Of a stretch of 64,000 nt of DNA, positions 34,529-46,372 are shown piece after piece. The translations under genes were made by a program, and so were the position numbers. Each line of letters begins with the position of its first letter. Position 1 is the stretch's first letter. Source of the stretch: Seriola aureovittata (lineage: Eukaryota; Chordata; Actinopteri; Carangiformes; Carangidae); NCBI RefSeq assembly GCF_021018895.1, contig NC_079384.1, positions 20,119,140-20,183,139 of the forward strand. The letters are read 5' to 3'. The notes beneath the pieces were generated by a model. The model saw only the letters and a list, made by a program, of their open reading frames with translations, was not told the DNA's origin and searched no databases.

Positions 34529-34750
34529 GTCAACTATGATTCCCAAAGTGCATTTCAGGAAGAAACACCCAATCACAAAAGAACTTTGAAGACTTTGTAG
34601 AAACATGCTGCAATTTAAACGTGTTATTTCTGGATAAATCCTGCAGCTGTGACTCAATGTTGAAGATCCGGTTCTGATTCACGTCTCTGACCGGCTTCTT
34701 CTACATAGCAACTGCAGCTGAGGCTCATGGGTACTGTAGTATGTAGAGAT
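34529..34750 (+). repeat. Family D repeat in an ankfn1 intron
   Basis: It begins GGTCAACTATGATTCCCAAA, has CACCCAATCACAAAAG, and ends GAGGCTCATGGGTACTGTAG. It starts about 180 bp after the first coding exon. Confidence 0.75.
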
Positions 34751-35950
34751 ATCCTCCCAAGTGACCAGCGAACCAAACCTCTAGTGTGGTCTGATTTGCT
34801 GTGATGGACAATACTATAGGATCCTGCAGAGTAAAGGATTATGGGAAGAACGTAAAACAGAGTGTAGCATCCATGTTTTTAAAGTGGGTGTGTGGTTAGT
34901 TTAACCCACGGTTAAATTAGTTTAACCAGTCAGTTAACAGCTGTAGGTGTTCAGCGACCTGTTGACCTGAACTGTGTCTCAGGTGTTCACATATTTGAGT
35001 TTAATATGTGACAGCCATTCAGAGGGAAGCATCTCTGCTCGTAGTGATGATAACAGGTGTCGTATCATATGTAAACATTATATACAGTGTGGGTGTTTGT
35101 GTGCGCGTGTGCGTTTGAGTGCGTGTATGGGGGCGGGGGCTGGTTGTCTGGTGTGTGTGTGTTTGTGTGTGTGTCAGTAAGTCACAGTCTGCTAACTGAC
35201 CTGCTGAACTGGGAGGAGTGTGTAGATGAACAGCATGTGTTGTTGTGTGTAACAGCAGCCGATCACACAGCTGGGGTCTCAGACAAACTCTGCTTCATTA
35301 GCACTGCAGGAGGGGGGGGGGGGGGCTTTCTTGTGAGCAAATCTCATGTTAAGGCCGAGTCCCAAGTTCACTTCCTGAGTTGACTCTTCATTCATTTTTG
35401 TCACTGAATTCTTCCTAAAGACAAACATGTTCTGCAGAGGTAAACAGAGCCGAGCGGTTGGTTCCTCAGTTGCCCATTTATTTTATTATGAAAAAAGTCT
35501 TAATTTACCCAGAATTCATTGTACTACAGTCCGGTTTGAGATTGTGAAGAACTTAATTGCTTTGTACAACAGATTAATTAGTCTATCTGAAGTCTGACGG
35601 TTAGTTATATCTAATCCAGAGTCAGAGTCTGTTCCTCATTCAGAGGATTTACTGTCACTAACCACCTGCAGAGTAGATGGTCCACTCGCTGTTTACATCA
35701 GCTCACACATGCTCAGTCTGTGTGAATGGTCACGTGACATGTGACACATTTTCAGGTGTGGTAGTGTGGACGCAGCCTGAGGTGGTTTTAAAAGAAACTT
35801 GTTAAAAAAAATAATAATAATGTGCTGTTGTGTTTTTTTTCCTCCGTTAACAACTGTGTCAGCTGCCTTCTGTGTATTTACTGTCAGACTGAACAGTGAA
35901 TTCAGCAGCACAATTATAAAAGCAATTTGTTCTTTCTTAATAATTTAAAG

Positions 35951-35998
<48 letters not shown>

Positions 35999-35999
35999 A
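35951..35999 (+). repeat. (CT)n microsatellite
   Basis: Forty-nine bp of CT with one interruption, in an ankfn1 intron. Confidence 0.95.
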
Positions 36000-36324
36000 T
36001 ACCATCAGTTTGAAAGATTGATATTTCTAAACTGAAACCAATTATGTGTAACAATCCCAAGAGTTACATGACACACACACACAGACACACAGAGCTATAG
36101 GTGAATCAGAACTGGCTGTGTTGCCTCTCAGTGGGCATTAATTCACATTTAAGTGCTTTAAAATCCCCAACCAAATGTCGGCTCAGCAGCTGTGAACAGA
36201 TGTTTCAGTTTTTAGTTTTAGTTTTTGCAAGGTTTACAATGTTTATGATCATTCATGGGTAAAGTTCATAAATGCAACGTTCAGTCCACAAACAGTTTGA
36301 TCAAATGTAAAAGAATAATTGATA

Positions 36325-36640
36325 GAATCACCTCCACATGGTTGTATCCCTCCTCCACTCAGACTAGTTCCAGGTTACATCCCTGTTTATCCAGAGTCAT
36401 AGAAAGTATCAACCATCTGTGTGATATTTTCTCATTTTCTGTGTGAAGTCTTTAGTTACAGCCAAAACCTGTTTTGTGAGGTCACACTGACCTTGACCTT
36501 TGACCACCAAAGTTCATCCTTGAGTTCAAGTGAATGTTTGTGCCAAATGCGAAGAAGTTCTGTCAAGGCGTTACTGAGATATCGTGTCCACGAGACTGAG
36601 ACGGACGGACAACCTGAAAACAAAATGGCTCCTGCTCTGA
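36325..36640 (+). repeat. Family B dispersed repeat, plus strand
   Basis: It begins GAATCACCTCC, then CTCCACTCAGACTAGTTCCA, GTTTATCCAGAGTCATAGAA, GACCTTGACCTTTGACCACC and GGACGGACAACCTGAAAACA. The same order recurs at 37741-38187 (minus), 41878-42182 (minus) and 63359-63660 (plus). It is noncoding and carries AGGTCA-type half-sites. Confidence 0.88.
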
Positions 36641-37740
36641 CTGACACCGGCACGGAGGAAGAAGGAAAAACAAAGACATACTCGTTCTCTCTCTCCTTCC
36701 TGTTTAAAACCAAGATCAACACCTATTGCAATAAATTCTAAAACATGCTCCGTCAACCTCTGGAGTTCAAAACTACCTGAGTTCTCCTCCTGCGACAGCG
36801 CTCCTATATCTCCATTTCGTATAAAATCTGATCTAACATCAGCTTATTAATCAAATCCGCACTCGGCTTTGACTCGCTGCAGAGGATGATCCACCTGGAT
36901 CTGTCCAGGTCTGACGGTGGTCTCAGTGTGAGAAGAACCATTCATCAGGGCTGTATAGATCGATCTCAGGCTGGTTCCTCCTCTGGGACCATTTCTTTGA
37001 GGGGTAGACATATGGATATTTATTCATTTATTTGTTCGTGGACTGGACCATAAATTTCATATAAATCATTGCACATACTTGTGGATCATCTCTCCACAGT
37101 AAGTGAGTTAGTGTGTATGTGTGTGTGTGTGTGTTTGCCTGCAGCTGGTGGTTGCTCACCTGTGTGTGCAGGTGCATAGAGCAGGTTCATTCACAGCTAA
37201 CAAGGTGGATGCACACCCATGATACTATCATCCAGCAGCTCCTGTTAGCTCTGTTCAGTCAGTTCTCATCCACTTCCTTTTCTACATACTGTTTGTCTTA
37301 TCATCTCTGTGTAAATCTGTATGTACATTGGACACAGGCAGTTAGCAGCTAAACTAAATTAGCGTCATCACCACCTCGGATCTGTTTCCAGCTCAGACTG
37401 ATGGACAACGCAGTGTGAGAGAGCCAATCAGAGCCGACGGCTGTGTGAGGTCATGCTGGGCTAAGTGCAGAACAATCGGGTGAAGCAGCAGTTTTCATGT
37501 GGCGCCCGTTAATGACGAGAGGCTGCAGGTGTGTCACGAGGAATCAGGATAATGAGGCGTCGTATAAAGATGTTCTAATAACTAATCTGCTGCAGAGAAC
37601 ATGGTCTCATGTTCAGACACTGGAGACTCAGACTGAGTGAAGGACAATAGACGTTCATACATCACACAGTGGAGGCAAACCTGTTCACCTCTGCCTGTGT
37701 CTATTACATTCAACTCAATTAGCCACATTTCATTGTTTTT

Positions 37741-38187
37741 ACTCCTCCGGCAACAGTCAGAGCGGCAGCCATTTTGTTTTCAGGCTATCTCAGTAATGCC
37801 TTTTTGATGGACCTTCTTCAAATTTGGCACAGACATTCATTTGGACTCCAGGATGAACTGATTAGGTTTGGGGGGTCAAAGGTCAAGGTCACGGTGACCT
37901 CACAAAACATGATTTTGGCATTGTGAAAGAAAAATCTTGAGAACTCCTCAAGGGAATCCCTCAAATTTGGAGACAAGGACAAACTGATTTGATTTTGGTG
38001 GCTAAAGATCAAAGGTCAGTGTGATCTCACAAAACACCTTTTAGCCATGACTCAAGACTTCACAGCAATTATGACAAAATTTCACACAAATGGTTCATAT
38101 TTTATATGACTGTGGATAAACAGGGATGTAACCTCAAACTAGTCTGAGTGGAGGAGGCAGACGACCACGAGGAGGTGATTCTAGTTT
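37741..38187 (-). repeat. Family B dispersed repeat, minus strand
   Basis: Reverse-orientation copy with GGTCAAAGGTCAAGGTCACG near 37876 and GGATAAACAGGGATGTAACC near 38113. It is longer than its relatives because the central part appears twice (37806-37935 and 37936-38060). Confidence 0.87.
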
Positions 38188-38743
38188 TAATTAATTTTGA
38201 GTTTGTCAGTTTTATTTTACACGCACTCTGATATCATGAAATTAAATTTATCTTTCAGTAAAATATAATAAAACATAGATAGTTGATGTATGAATGTGAT
38301 GATGTCCACCCCCCCCCCCACCTCCTTTTTGACAGTCTTGTCATTTCAGTGTCATGTTGTATTGGTCCAGGCGTGATGTGGAGAATGAGAGAGAGAGCTG
38401 TTGGTGACAGGAGGTCATTTAGTCGGATGAAAAACTGAAGCAATCTCCTCTGACAATATGAGGATGAGGGTGGGAATGCTGACATGTCACAGCCGGTGGT
38501 TTTCTGATTCTCTCCACACTGAAGCCCTTTGATCCTACCGCTGATGTGTAGTTACCTCAGAGAGACGGAGACTGAATGAATGAATGAATGAAAAATGGCT
38601 GAACGGAGCGTTCAGCCATTTTGACTCTTTATATTTTCAGCGGAGTATCTTCATCCTCATCCTAATACGAGCTGTAGAGGTAGAATAAGAGGTGCCTCAC
38701 CTAAGCTACCTGAATACAATCACAAACAATCCATACTGTCTCT

Positions 38744-38950
38744 CTGCCAATCAGAAGAGAGGAGGCTCTGAGCCTCTCTTCTGATTGGCTGACTGTTTTC
38801 TAATAAAAATATAGCAGATTTCAGCTGAAACACTCAAGAGAAACCAATTCCTGCAAGGTTGGATGGTGGGTCAGGGTGGGCGGGGCTTGGGGACTGCTTT
38901 GTTGTGAAATCACAAAGTTCCAGCTCGTTTTAAGTCTCAGTTTCTGGTGT
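38744..38950 (+). repeat. Family A repeat copy with a near-perfect hairpin
   Basis: The arms GCCAATCAGAAGA and TCTTCTGATTGGC (38755-38798) flank GAGGCTCTGAGCCTC, giving a 13-bp outer stem and a 7-bp inner stem. It continues with AAATATAGCAGATTTCAG and TTGGATGGTGGGTCAGGGTG, as in the 14.3-kb copy. Confidence 0.8.
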
Positions 38951-39089
38951 CTGTGGATCATCAATGAACAGAAGCTGACTCATGATTACATGTGTTGGAC
39001 AGATGTTGATGACAAACCTGAGACCGAGCGGATCCTCATCAGAGGTGTTGATGTCAGAGAAAGTGACCATGGTCTAACTTTCCTTCCAG

Positions 39090-39288
39090 CAGGCGCCTCC
39101 CGGGTGTCATGACCCAGCAGATGCAGAACCTTCAGTTGTCCCAGACCAGGAAGTGCCCCGGTGGGCCAGCCTCCCCCAGCGCCGCCAAGCGCCTGTACCG
39201 GAACCTTTCGGAGAAGCTGCGAGGAAGCACCTCCTCCTTCGAAGATGCGTACTTCTTCGGGAAGACGGATCGCCTCCGCAAGGCCTCG
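39090..39288 (+). CDS. ankfn1: ankfn1 exon with the conventional start MTQQMQNLQLSQ
   Basis: The exon carries ATG at 39109 and encodes MTQQMQNLQLSQTRK, then ASPSAAKRLYRNLSEKLRGS and SSFEDAYF, ending DRLRKAS at a GTGAGT donor in phase 0. From memory this matches the N-terminus of vertebrate ANKFN1. The frame is also open upstream of the ATG (RRLPGV) and joins the 34227-34352 exon in phase. The acceptor reads TTCCAGCAG|G, a NAGNAG tandem site, so the exon may begin at 39090 or 39093 with a one-residue difference. The family protein is cytosolic or membrane-associated and, in fly, affects neuronal excitability and sleep. In mouse, loss gives a neurological phenotype. Confidence 0.93.
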
Positions 39289-40273
39289 GTGAGTTTACTG
39301 TGTGTGTGTGTGTGTGTGGTGGGGTTCATTAAAATGTTAGTTTATTAATATATAATTAATTAATATGTGCTGTTTATAACATGAGTTTTTAGTCGACAGG
39401 TTGTAAACAAACAGCAGGTTCAACAGAGGTTCATTTTCAATTCTTTTTATTTTCTTTCTTCCCAGAAAAAATTTAAAATAAAAACAAAAATGATCCTGGC
39501 AAAAAAACTTTTCCTCTGGCCTCTCAGTGCTTCCATGCTTTTCTGTATTATTTTCTAATGATCTGGTTCTGTCTCGTGTCAAAATCGAGTTCACTAACCT
39601 TTATTATTTTAGTTTATTTTGTCCTGAACTTTCCTAAATAAAATAATGTTTAATCAAATCACCACAAACTAATTAGTGTCTAACAAACATGGTCTGAAAG
39701 GACAGTGGCCCTTTAACCTCCAATCTGTACACATGTGTGAAGTTGACCTGATGATTTAAGTGGATCAGCTCATTTTCCCACCCAGATGTTGAAACATCAG
39801 CTTCATGGACCCTGATGAACATCATGAACATCATAAACATGCTTGTGTTGTCTGTAACCGTTGTGTTCGTCGTCAGCAGGAAGAAAAGAAAAACGTGTCT
39901 GTGTTCAGACTCTGAGGGGAAACCCTGTCTCTGAACAGACGGATCAATAACGATCTCGTTTGGAGCGTCACTAATTATGTTAACAGCAACGTCTTCAGGG
40001 CCTGAACCGTCCGCTCTGTCGTCCGTCACGTCTTTGATTCAATCTCAGAGCTGCTGCCTCGAGCTGTTTCTGATTTTCACGGTTAAATCCTGAACGCCTC
40101 CTCCTGTTCTTCTTCAGCTGATTATTGGTCAATGATCAGAGGTGGGTTTGATGCTTTGCTCAAGGAGCGACACTCAGTCGCTGATGGAGACTTCTTCACT
40201 TTATCACCACTTCTCAGTCTCTTCTCCCTGTATCTGCTGCCATCATCACATCCTCAATGCTACCCTGAGATCC

Positions 40274-40275
<2 letters not shown>

Positions 40276-40366
<91 letters not shown>
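40276..40366 (+). repeat. (TG)n microsatellite
   Basis: About 90 bp of TG in an ankfn1 intron. Confidence 0.97.
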
Positions 40367-40368
<2 letters not shown>

Positions 40369-40867
40369 TGTCCAGCACTCTCTCTGCCAGCCTGCTGACA
40401 TTTACAGAGCAGTCACAACAACAGACATGAAAGAAAGAGGCAGACGGGGGAGGAGGAGGGTGAAGAAGAAGAGGGGTGGGGGGGTGGGGGTCAGAGTACG
40501 TTGCTGCACATCTGCAGTAGTAGAAGAAGACGAGATGTGTCATTAACGTCAGGGTAAAACAGACGGTTCATTAACTGATAACTATATTTTTAATTTGATA
40601 TTTAATCCATTCATTGAAATGGACTGCACATGTGGTCTAGTCTTAGAGACCACTCAAAGCTCTTAATAATACATGCCGCATCAACTCATTTACATACTCA
40701 TTCACTCACACACTGATGGAACAGCCATTAGAGGTAGTTTGTGTTTCAAGACTCTAGTTAAACAAACAAAAAATTCATGTATAAATATAAATAAAAACAA
40801 TAAAAATAACATGGCAGTGGACAAACTATTAAGACTTTATTTTCTTTTGGAGTAACAGTTCAGAGTT

Positions 40868-40950
40868 CAGTATCTTGACGGGAGGAGCCGGGAATCGAAC
40901 CACCGACCTTCTGATTAGAGGACAACATCCTCTACGTGCTGAACCCGGCT
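40868..40950 (-). mobile_element. tRNA-derived SINE fragment
   Basis: The minus strand reads GGTGGTTCGATTCCCGGC, a tRNA B-box context, preceded by GTAGAGGATGTTGTCCTCTA and followed by a truncated body. The phrase matches a SINE head very common in fish genomes. It lacks a proper tRNA cloverleaf, so it is not called as a tRNA gene. Confidence 0.65.
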
Positions 40951-41877
40951 GAATTATTCATTTACTGATCTGTTTTATTAATATGACGATGATCGGAGGA
41001 AGCAGGTTGTTGTCTGCTCATTCAAATCTTTAACAGAGAGAAACTACAGCAGACGTCAGACAATGTCATCACAGAACATCCAGATGTTTTCAGAGAAACA
41101 TCTGTAGGAACCTACTGTCCTTTATCTTCTGAGCAGACAGACTCAGTCAGAGAACAGCGGGTGGAGACCAAACACGGAGCTAAAAGAGAGAGACACTGGA
41201 CTGAGATTCATCAGGCGACACGGACATCAAGACACATCTGTAGCTGTTACAGATGTGTTGTGGTGTCTATGTCACCTGATGTGGAGAGGAACAGCTGATA
41301 TGTTAGTGTCGTATGGTGTAGAAACAAAGTCAAGTGTCTGGCACAACTTCATCTTCTTCCAAGGTTCATGGAAACAGGAAGTCAGAGGTCAGAACTCCAG
41401 CACCACCTGCAGTAAACAGGCACACACACAAACACAAACACACACCTGGCTGTATGTCTTGTAGGAAGCTTTGTAGTTTGAGATGTAACACAGATTGAAC
41501 CTGGACCACTGCACAGAGGTAAACAGTCCCAGTCCGAGCCTCTGCTCTCACTAAGCTGCTGCTTCTCTCTGCAGCTCTTCAAGGAGCCGAAGCTCCGGAG
41601 TGACAGTCGCACACAGAATCTCCTCCCTGCTGTTGTGACATGTCTGCCCACAGAGGAGAAATAAACAGAGATTTGTTTCCTTTCAGAGGAGCTGATTGTT
41701 CCTGTCGAGCAATTCTACATCACACTCACTGACATCTGTGTGAGAGTAGATTTAAATAAAACTGCAGTTCAAAGTGTAGCTGTGGAGGAATTATAGATTT
41801 TACATCATGATTCCTGAACTCTTCTACTACTTTCTATGGATTATTCAGTGTGACAAGGGTTTGTTGTTTTTCTTATT

Positions 41878-42182
41878 CCTCTGCGCAGACGACAGTCAGA
41901 GCGGCAGCCATTTTGTTTCCGGGTTGTCCCTCTGTCCCATACTCGTGGATAGGAAATCTTAGTAACGCCTTGAGGGAACAAATATTCGCTAGTACTCAAG
42001 GATGAACTTTGGTGGTCAAAGGTCAAGGTCAGTGTGACCTCACAAAACACGTTTTGGCCTGAACTCAGGACTTCACACAGAAAATGACAAAATATCACAC
42101 AAATGGTTCATATTTTCTGTGACTCTGGATAAACAGGGATGTAACCTGAAACTAGTCTGAGTGGAGGAAGTGATTCTAGTTT
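41878..42182 (-). repeat. Family B dispersed repeat, minus strand
   Basis: Reverse-orientation copy with TGGTCAAAGGTCAAGGTCAG near 42012 and GGATAAACAGGGATGTAACC near 42127, flanked at 41890 by CAGTCAGAGCGGCAGCCATT as in the 37.7-kb copy. Confidence 0.87.
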
Positions 42183-42785
42183 CAGAAGTGAAATGATATC
42201 GCAGCTGTTTTCAGCCCGAGCGGTCTTTGTTTGTTTGAGCATCTTTTTCTGCACTAATATCTGTTTTATGATTCAGACGGACAGATGGTCTGTGGGACGT
42301 CTCAGTCAAATCAGCTGTGTGGAAATGTCGCTCAGACCACCACTGAAATTGTTTATCAGTGCCAAGTTTAAATTGTTCAATTATCACTTTCAGAATTAAT
42401 AATCATTTGATAAAATGTCTGATCGATCATTTCCAACAACTTTGATGATTGTCTTGAGTCTGAAACCTGCTTTGTTTACCAGCTCTCAGTCTTCACTCCC
42501 ATCTGTGCCGATGCATCGCTGCAGGTGTTGACGTGGTAACATCCACATTGATGGGAATGTGTATTCCGTCACCCATGCGCACGTAAATCCTCGTGCACGT
42601 GTGCGAGACAAACAAAGCGGGAACTCAGAGCCTGTTTCCTGTTCATCCGTATGATTTGTAGTTTTTCCTCAGTCTGGACCAAATGAACTGAACTACACAC
42701 ATGAAAGCACCAACCAGAGTTCATTATAACGGACTTGGTTATACAGCTTTGTTACCATGGTGACCGTGGCTCTTGTTTCCTCCAG

Positions 42786-42996
42786 ACAATGCAGGGCAGT
42801 GACTGTATCTTCGAGGCAGTGGAGCAGCAGGACCTGGACGCAGTGCAGATTCTTCTGTACCAGTTCTCGGCCGAGGAGCTGGACCTGAACACGCCCAACA
42901 GCCAGGGCCTGACGCCGCTCGACATCGCCATCATGACCAACAACACGCCCATCGCCAAGCTGCTGCTGAAGGCCGGCGGCAAGGAGAGTCCGCACT
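42786..42996 (+). CDS. ankfn1: ankfn1 exon encoding the ankyrin repeats
   Basis: This is a 211-nt exon in phase 0 to 1, with acceptor GTTTCCTCCAG|ACA and donor CGCACT|GTGAGT. It encodes TMQGSDCIFEAVEQQDLDAV, then a second segment with LDLNTPNSQGLTPLDIAI and NTPIAKLLLKAGGKESPH. The pattern N-x-x-x-G-x-T-P-L-D-I-A and the two-helix spacing are typical of ankyrin repeats; about two are visible. The segment mediates protein contacts in this family. The exon is well preserved and its GC content is above that of the flanking introns. Confidence 0.97.
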
Positions 42997-43625
42997 GTGA
43001 GTACGCCACAGCTGGTTCTGTTGTGTAAATGCTCCACACGTCTTCTCCCACCCACACCTCTGATGGAGGGACAAACAAATGTACAGGGGAGGAGCCTTGT
43101 GGGAAACCTGGAGGCACTTTACCACCTTAGCTGAGTGTGACAGGCGTGAGGTTAGCTGATCTGTCTAAAAGTTCAAGAGACACTATCCTGGTTCTCAGAC
43201 GAAGTCTCCAGAGTTGACAGAATTGACCAGGTGAGCCCTTTATAACATGAGATAGATCCACCATGTTTGATTTGGAGGAATTACATCCTTCCACTTCAGT
43301 AGAATTAGACGACGTTCAGGATGAAGAAGTCACTGGGGCTGATTCAAAGATTAGACATCAGAGGATCCTCCAGAGTGAGGCTGTAACATGACAGAGTTCG
43401 AGGAAATCTGTCATTTAATGTGTATTTTAATCCTGTAAATGTTGTGCAGAGCAGAGAGTTCTTCCCTGTGTTCAGTCCTGTCACGGAAACAAATCACATG
43501 TGATCAACTGTGTGTTAAAGTCTGAGGACAGAGTGTTTCAGCAGGTTAAAGCTCAGCTGCAGCGATGAGACATGAACTGAGTCACAGCCTGAAATCTACT
43601 ACTGCTATATAAAATATATAGTCTG

Positions 43626-43627
<2 letters not shown>

Positions 43628-43682
<55 letters not shown>
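43628..43682 (+). repeat. (TG)n microsatellite
   Basis: About 54 bp of TG in an ankfn1 intron. Confidence 0.97.
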
Positions 43683-43684
<2 letters not shown>

Positions 43685-43943
43685 CTCTGTAGCGTGAGTG
43701 ATGCTGTGGCTCAGACAGGGCCTGTGTTTGTGTCTGCTGCCCGGTCTGGGTCTCCTCTACCTGGACGTGAATGAGCCTGCTATCCCCCCCCCCACCTCCT
43801 GCAGTACCCCCACCCCACACATCACCCCCCTGCCCACACAGACACACACACGGTTTTTCCCTCCATCAGTCCCCCTGTTGTCCTCCATAAACCCTCCAAA
43901 GACAGGTGGTTCTTACCTTACTCCTGAAAACCCCCATTAGCCC

Positions 43944-43972
43944 CCGCTCTGTGTGTGTGTGTGTGTGTGTGC

Positions 43973-44007
<35 letters not shown>
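43944..44007 (+). repeat. (TG)n microsatellite with CG interruption
   Basis: TG run interrupted by GCGCG near 43971 and ending GTGCGTG. Confidence 0.95.
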
Positions 44008-44008
<1 letters not shown>

Positions 44009-44335
44009 GAAACAGTGGCCACTTTACAGCGGGCCGGGCCTCCTGCGTGACTCCCCGCTGAACAGCTTTAACAAGGTTTGTCGTTTAATGGTTTAACTTT
44101 TCCAATGATGCGTGTAACGCCGGGGCAATTACAGCTAAGTGATTTATTGTGCCGCAGGGCCACGGCGGCGAGAGCTCTCCAAACAGCGGCCTGGATTCTG
44201 GGCGGCGGTACAATCCCATCCTTGTAAACAAACACAGAGTAAACACTGCTGCTGTTTTCCCTCCTGGGGCCTGCTGCTCTCTGTTTATGTCATTCCTCAA
44301 GTGCCAAGTAAATCAGTCAGCCGGAGCCTGACAGC

Positions 44336-44337
<2 letters not shown>

Positions 44338-44419
<82 letters not shown>

Positions 44420-44443
44420 TGAGTGTGTGTGTGTGTGTGTGTG
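44338..44443 (+). repeat. (TG)n microsatellite
   Basis: About 105 bp of TG with one CTGAG interruption near 44419, in an ankfn1 intron. Confidence 0.97.
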
Positions 44444-44739
44444 CGCGCACATTTTACTTACAGTTAAACTTTCAGAGAAACACACTTTAAAAGCAAGAAT
44501 AACATCTTTCTACAAATTCAGAAAAAACATCAAAATAAAAAAACCAAAACAACAAAATATAAAAGATAAAACTGACTAAAAACAACAAGTAGAAGTTCTA
44601 ACCCTAACCCTAACCCCGAAAACATGAGGTGAGAGTCAAAGTTCTGACGTTCTAATGATTAAAGATGTTTTGATCCTGAAACAGGAAGAACAAACTCATC
44701 GTCATAATAATGACATTGATAGTAATAACAATAATAAAA

Positions 44740-44960
44740 ATAATAATAATAATAATAAGTGGTTATTTATATAGCACCTTTCAAAACACAGTAACAAAGA
44801 GCTTTACAAGACAAGATAAAATAGAGGACGAACAATAAAAATGAATGTTAAAAAAACTGATTTAAAGATATAAGAAAAGTTGAGGTTCAGTAAAACTGAG
44901 ATAAACCAGTCTATGATTAAATTAATCGATAAAATATGAAACAGGAGGATGACTTAATAT
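44740..44960 (+). repeat. Probable dispersed repeat
   Basis: AATAAT microsatellite followed by TTTATATAGCACCTTTCAAA and AGAGCTTTACAAGACAAGAT, a phrase found in dispersed fish repeats. No ORF. Confidence 0.5.
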
Positions 44961-44999
44961 AATAATATTTATTTGATTTTAGACGTTAGGAGTAGATTC

Positions 45000-45115
45000 T
45001 GATTTTCTTGGTTCAAATCCAACTGGGGCCCTTTGCTGCAGGTCGTCCCCTCTCTCTTCCCTAACTTTCCTCTCTCTCTCTCACTGTCTTTGTCATAATA
45101 AAGCAAAAAAAAAAA
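45000..45115 (+). mobile_element. SINE 3' part with poly(A)
   Basis: GGTTCAAATCCAACTGGGGC (B-box-like) is followed by CCCTTTGCTGCAGGTCGTCC, a CT-rich stretch, TCATAATAAAG and an A-run. The order is that of a fish tRNA-derived SINE with its 3' tail. Confidence 0.65.
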
Positions 45116-46294
45116 ACTTCAGGTGAAACTTTTATATTTTATTCTAAACTGAAACTTTTCCAACATGTTGAAGTGGAACTTTTCTGTTACATCAGCTGTT
45201 GGTGAACGAAAATAAACTCAAAGTTAACTATAAATAAACTTTATATATAAAATCCTGTGATGTGAGCATGTGTGTGTGCGTGTGAGTTAATGTGTCTCCC
45301 TGAGCTCACCTACGTTGCCTGCGTGTTAATTTATGAGGCCCCTCGGGGCCCCTGGGGGGGGGTTGGTTTATATTTAGACCGCCCCCTCAGTCAGACAATG
45401 TGGTTCTGTGTGAGCCCCCACCCCACCCCCTCAGACACAGCAGCCTGTTAATTTACATCCTCTTCAATTAGCCGCCGTTAGCAGCTAGCCGGGCTCTGAC
45501 AGGCCGAGCTGAGCAGGAAGTGACACCTGGAGGTTTAATATGGCTGCTGGCTTCAAAACTCTGTTTGTTTCTGAGAGTTTGTGGAAACTTTATTTAAAAC
45601 TTCAGTGGAGAACAAAATGTTTCAAATATGAAGGAAAACTGTTTTTTAAGTCGACTTGTGTCTTTTGAATTATTGAGGTCGACTTCAGAAGTATTGAAGA
45701 AACTGATAATGATTGTAAAGAAGTTATAATGAATATTCTTATATAGACAGTTGATCATGACTCGTGTACAGTGTTGAATCAGCAGCACATAGAGCCGTAA
45801 TGGGAGGTTTAAGGTTAGGTTTTGTATCGTTGTCGTTGCAAAATGTGCCAATATTAAGGGCCATCTGTGGCCCCCTTTTCCCCTTGAAGGCCCCCAACAT
45901 TTGCCTGGGACCAGACATTAATCATTTGTAATCTGAGCCTCAAACATTTCACTTCTCTAACAACTGAACACTCAAGAGAAGCTGTAAACTGATTCACTCT
46001 GAGAGATGTTTCATAAAAACCAAGAATAAAACAGGAAATAAAAAAAACAATCCCGATGCTGTTAAAGACACTTGAACGTCCTCAGCACAAATTTAATTTG
46101 AATTGAAAATAAATAAATACACATTGCATGTTACATTATTTTTTGATTTGGCTTCTGTCTTTCTTCAGTGATATTTGAATTTAAGATGTTTATTTTTCTT
46201 TTTTCCCTCATAAATCATCTACAGCTGCATAGAGGATAAAAACATAAGACTTAAAACACACTGGCTGCGTCGCAGCTACGGAACGTCTTGGTTT

Positions 46295-46372
46295 TCATTT
46301 TGGTGCCCATGTTAAGGGGTTAGAGCGACACACTCGCCTCGCAGCTGCATCACATGATCTAGATCGAAGTTC
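46295..46372 (+). mobile_element. Possible SINE head
   Basis: GGGGTTAGAGCGACACACTC and CGCCTCGCAGCTGC resemble a tRNA A-box region of a fish SINE, followed by a weak B-box (AGATCGAAGTTC). No 3' tail is seen nearby. Confidence 0.35.

Larger units (their letters stand above)
34353..39089 (+). other. ankfn1: ankfn1 intron with repeats
   Basis: The 4.7-kb intron starts with (CA)n at 34359-34410. It then holds a family D repeat (34529-34750), a G-rich run (35311-35325), a (CT)n run (35951-35999), two family B repeats in opposite orientation (36325-36640 plus, 37741-38187 minus) and a family A hairpin repeat (38744-38950). No extra coding exon is recognised. Confidence 0.7.
39289..42785 (+). other. 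ankfn1: ankfn1 intron with repeats
   Basis: The intron has (TG)n close to the donor (39299-39318), a 91-bp (TG)n run at 40276-40366, a GA-rich stretch (40430-40490), a tRNA-derived SINE piece (40868-40950) and a family B repeat on the minus strand (41878-42182). I see no additional exon. Confidence 0.7.

Noticed and set aside
40868..40950. tRNA gene
   Set aside because: Only the B-box region looks like a tRNA; there is no acceptor stem or complete cloverleaf, and the text matches a SINE.
44139..44579. 146-residue open frame with a Cys-Val repeat
   Set aside because: The CVCV run is just the translated TG microsatellite.
44600..44620. Interstitial telomere repeat
   Set aside because: Only about three CCCTAA-like units, which is too short to be meaningful.
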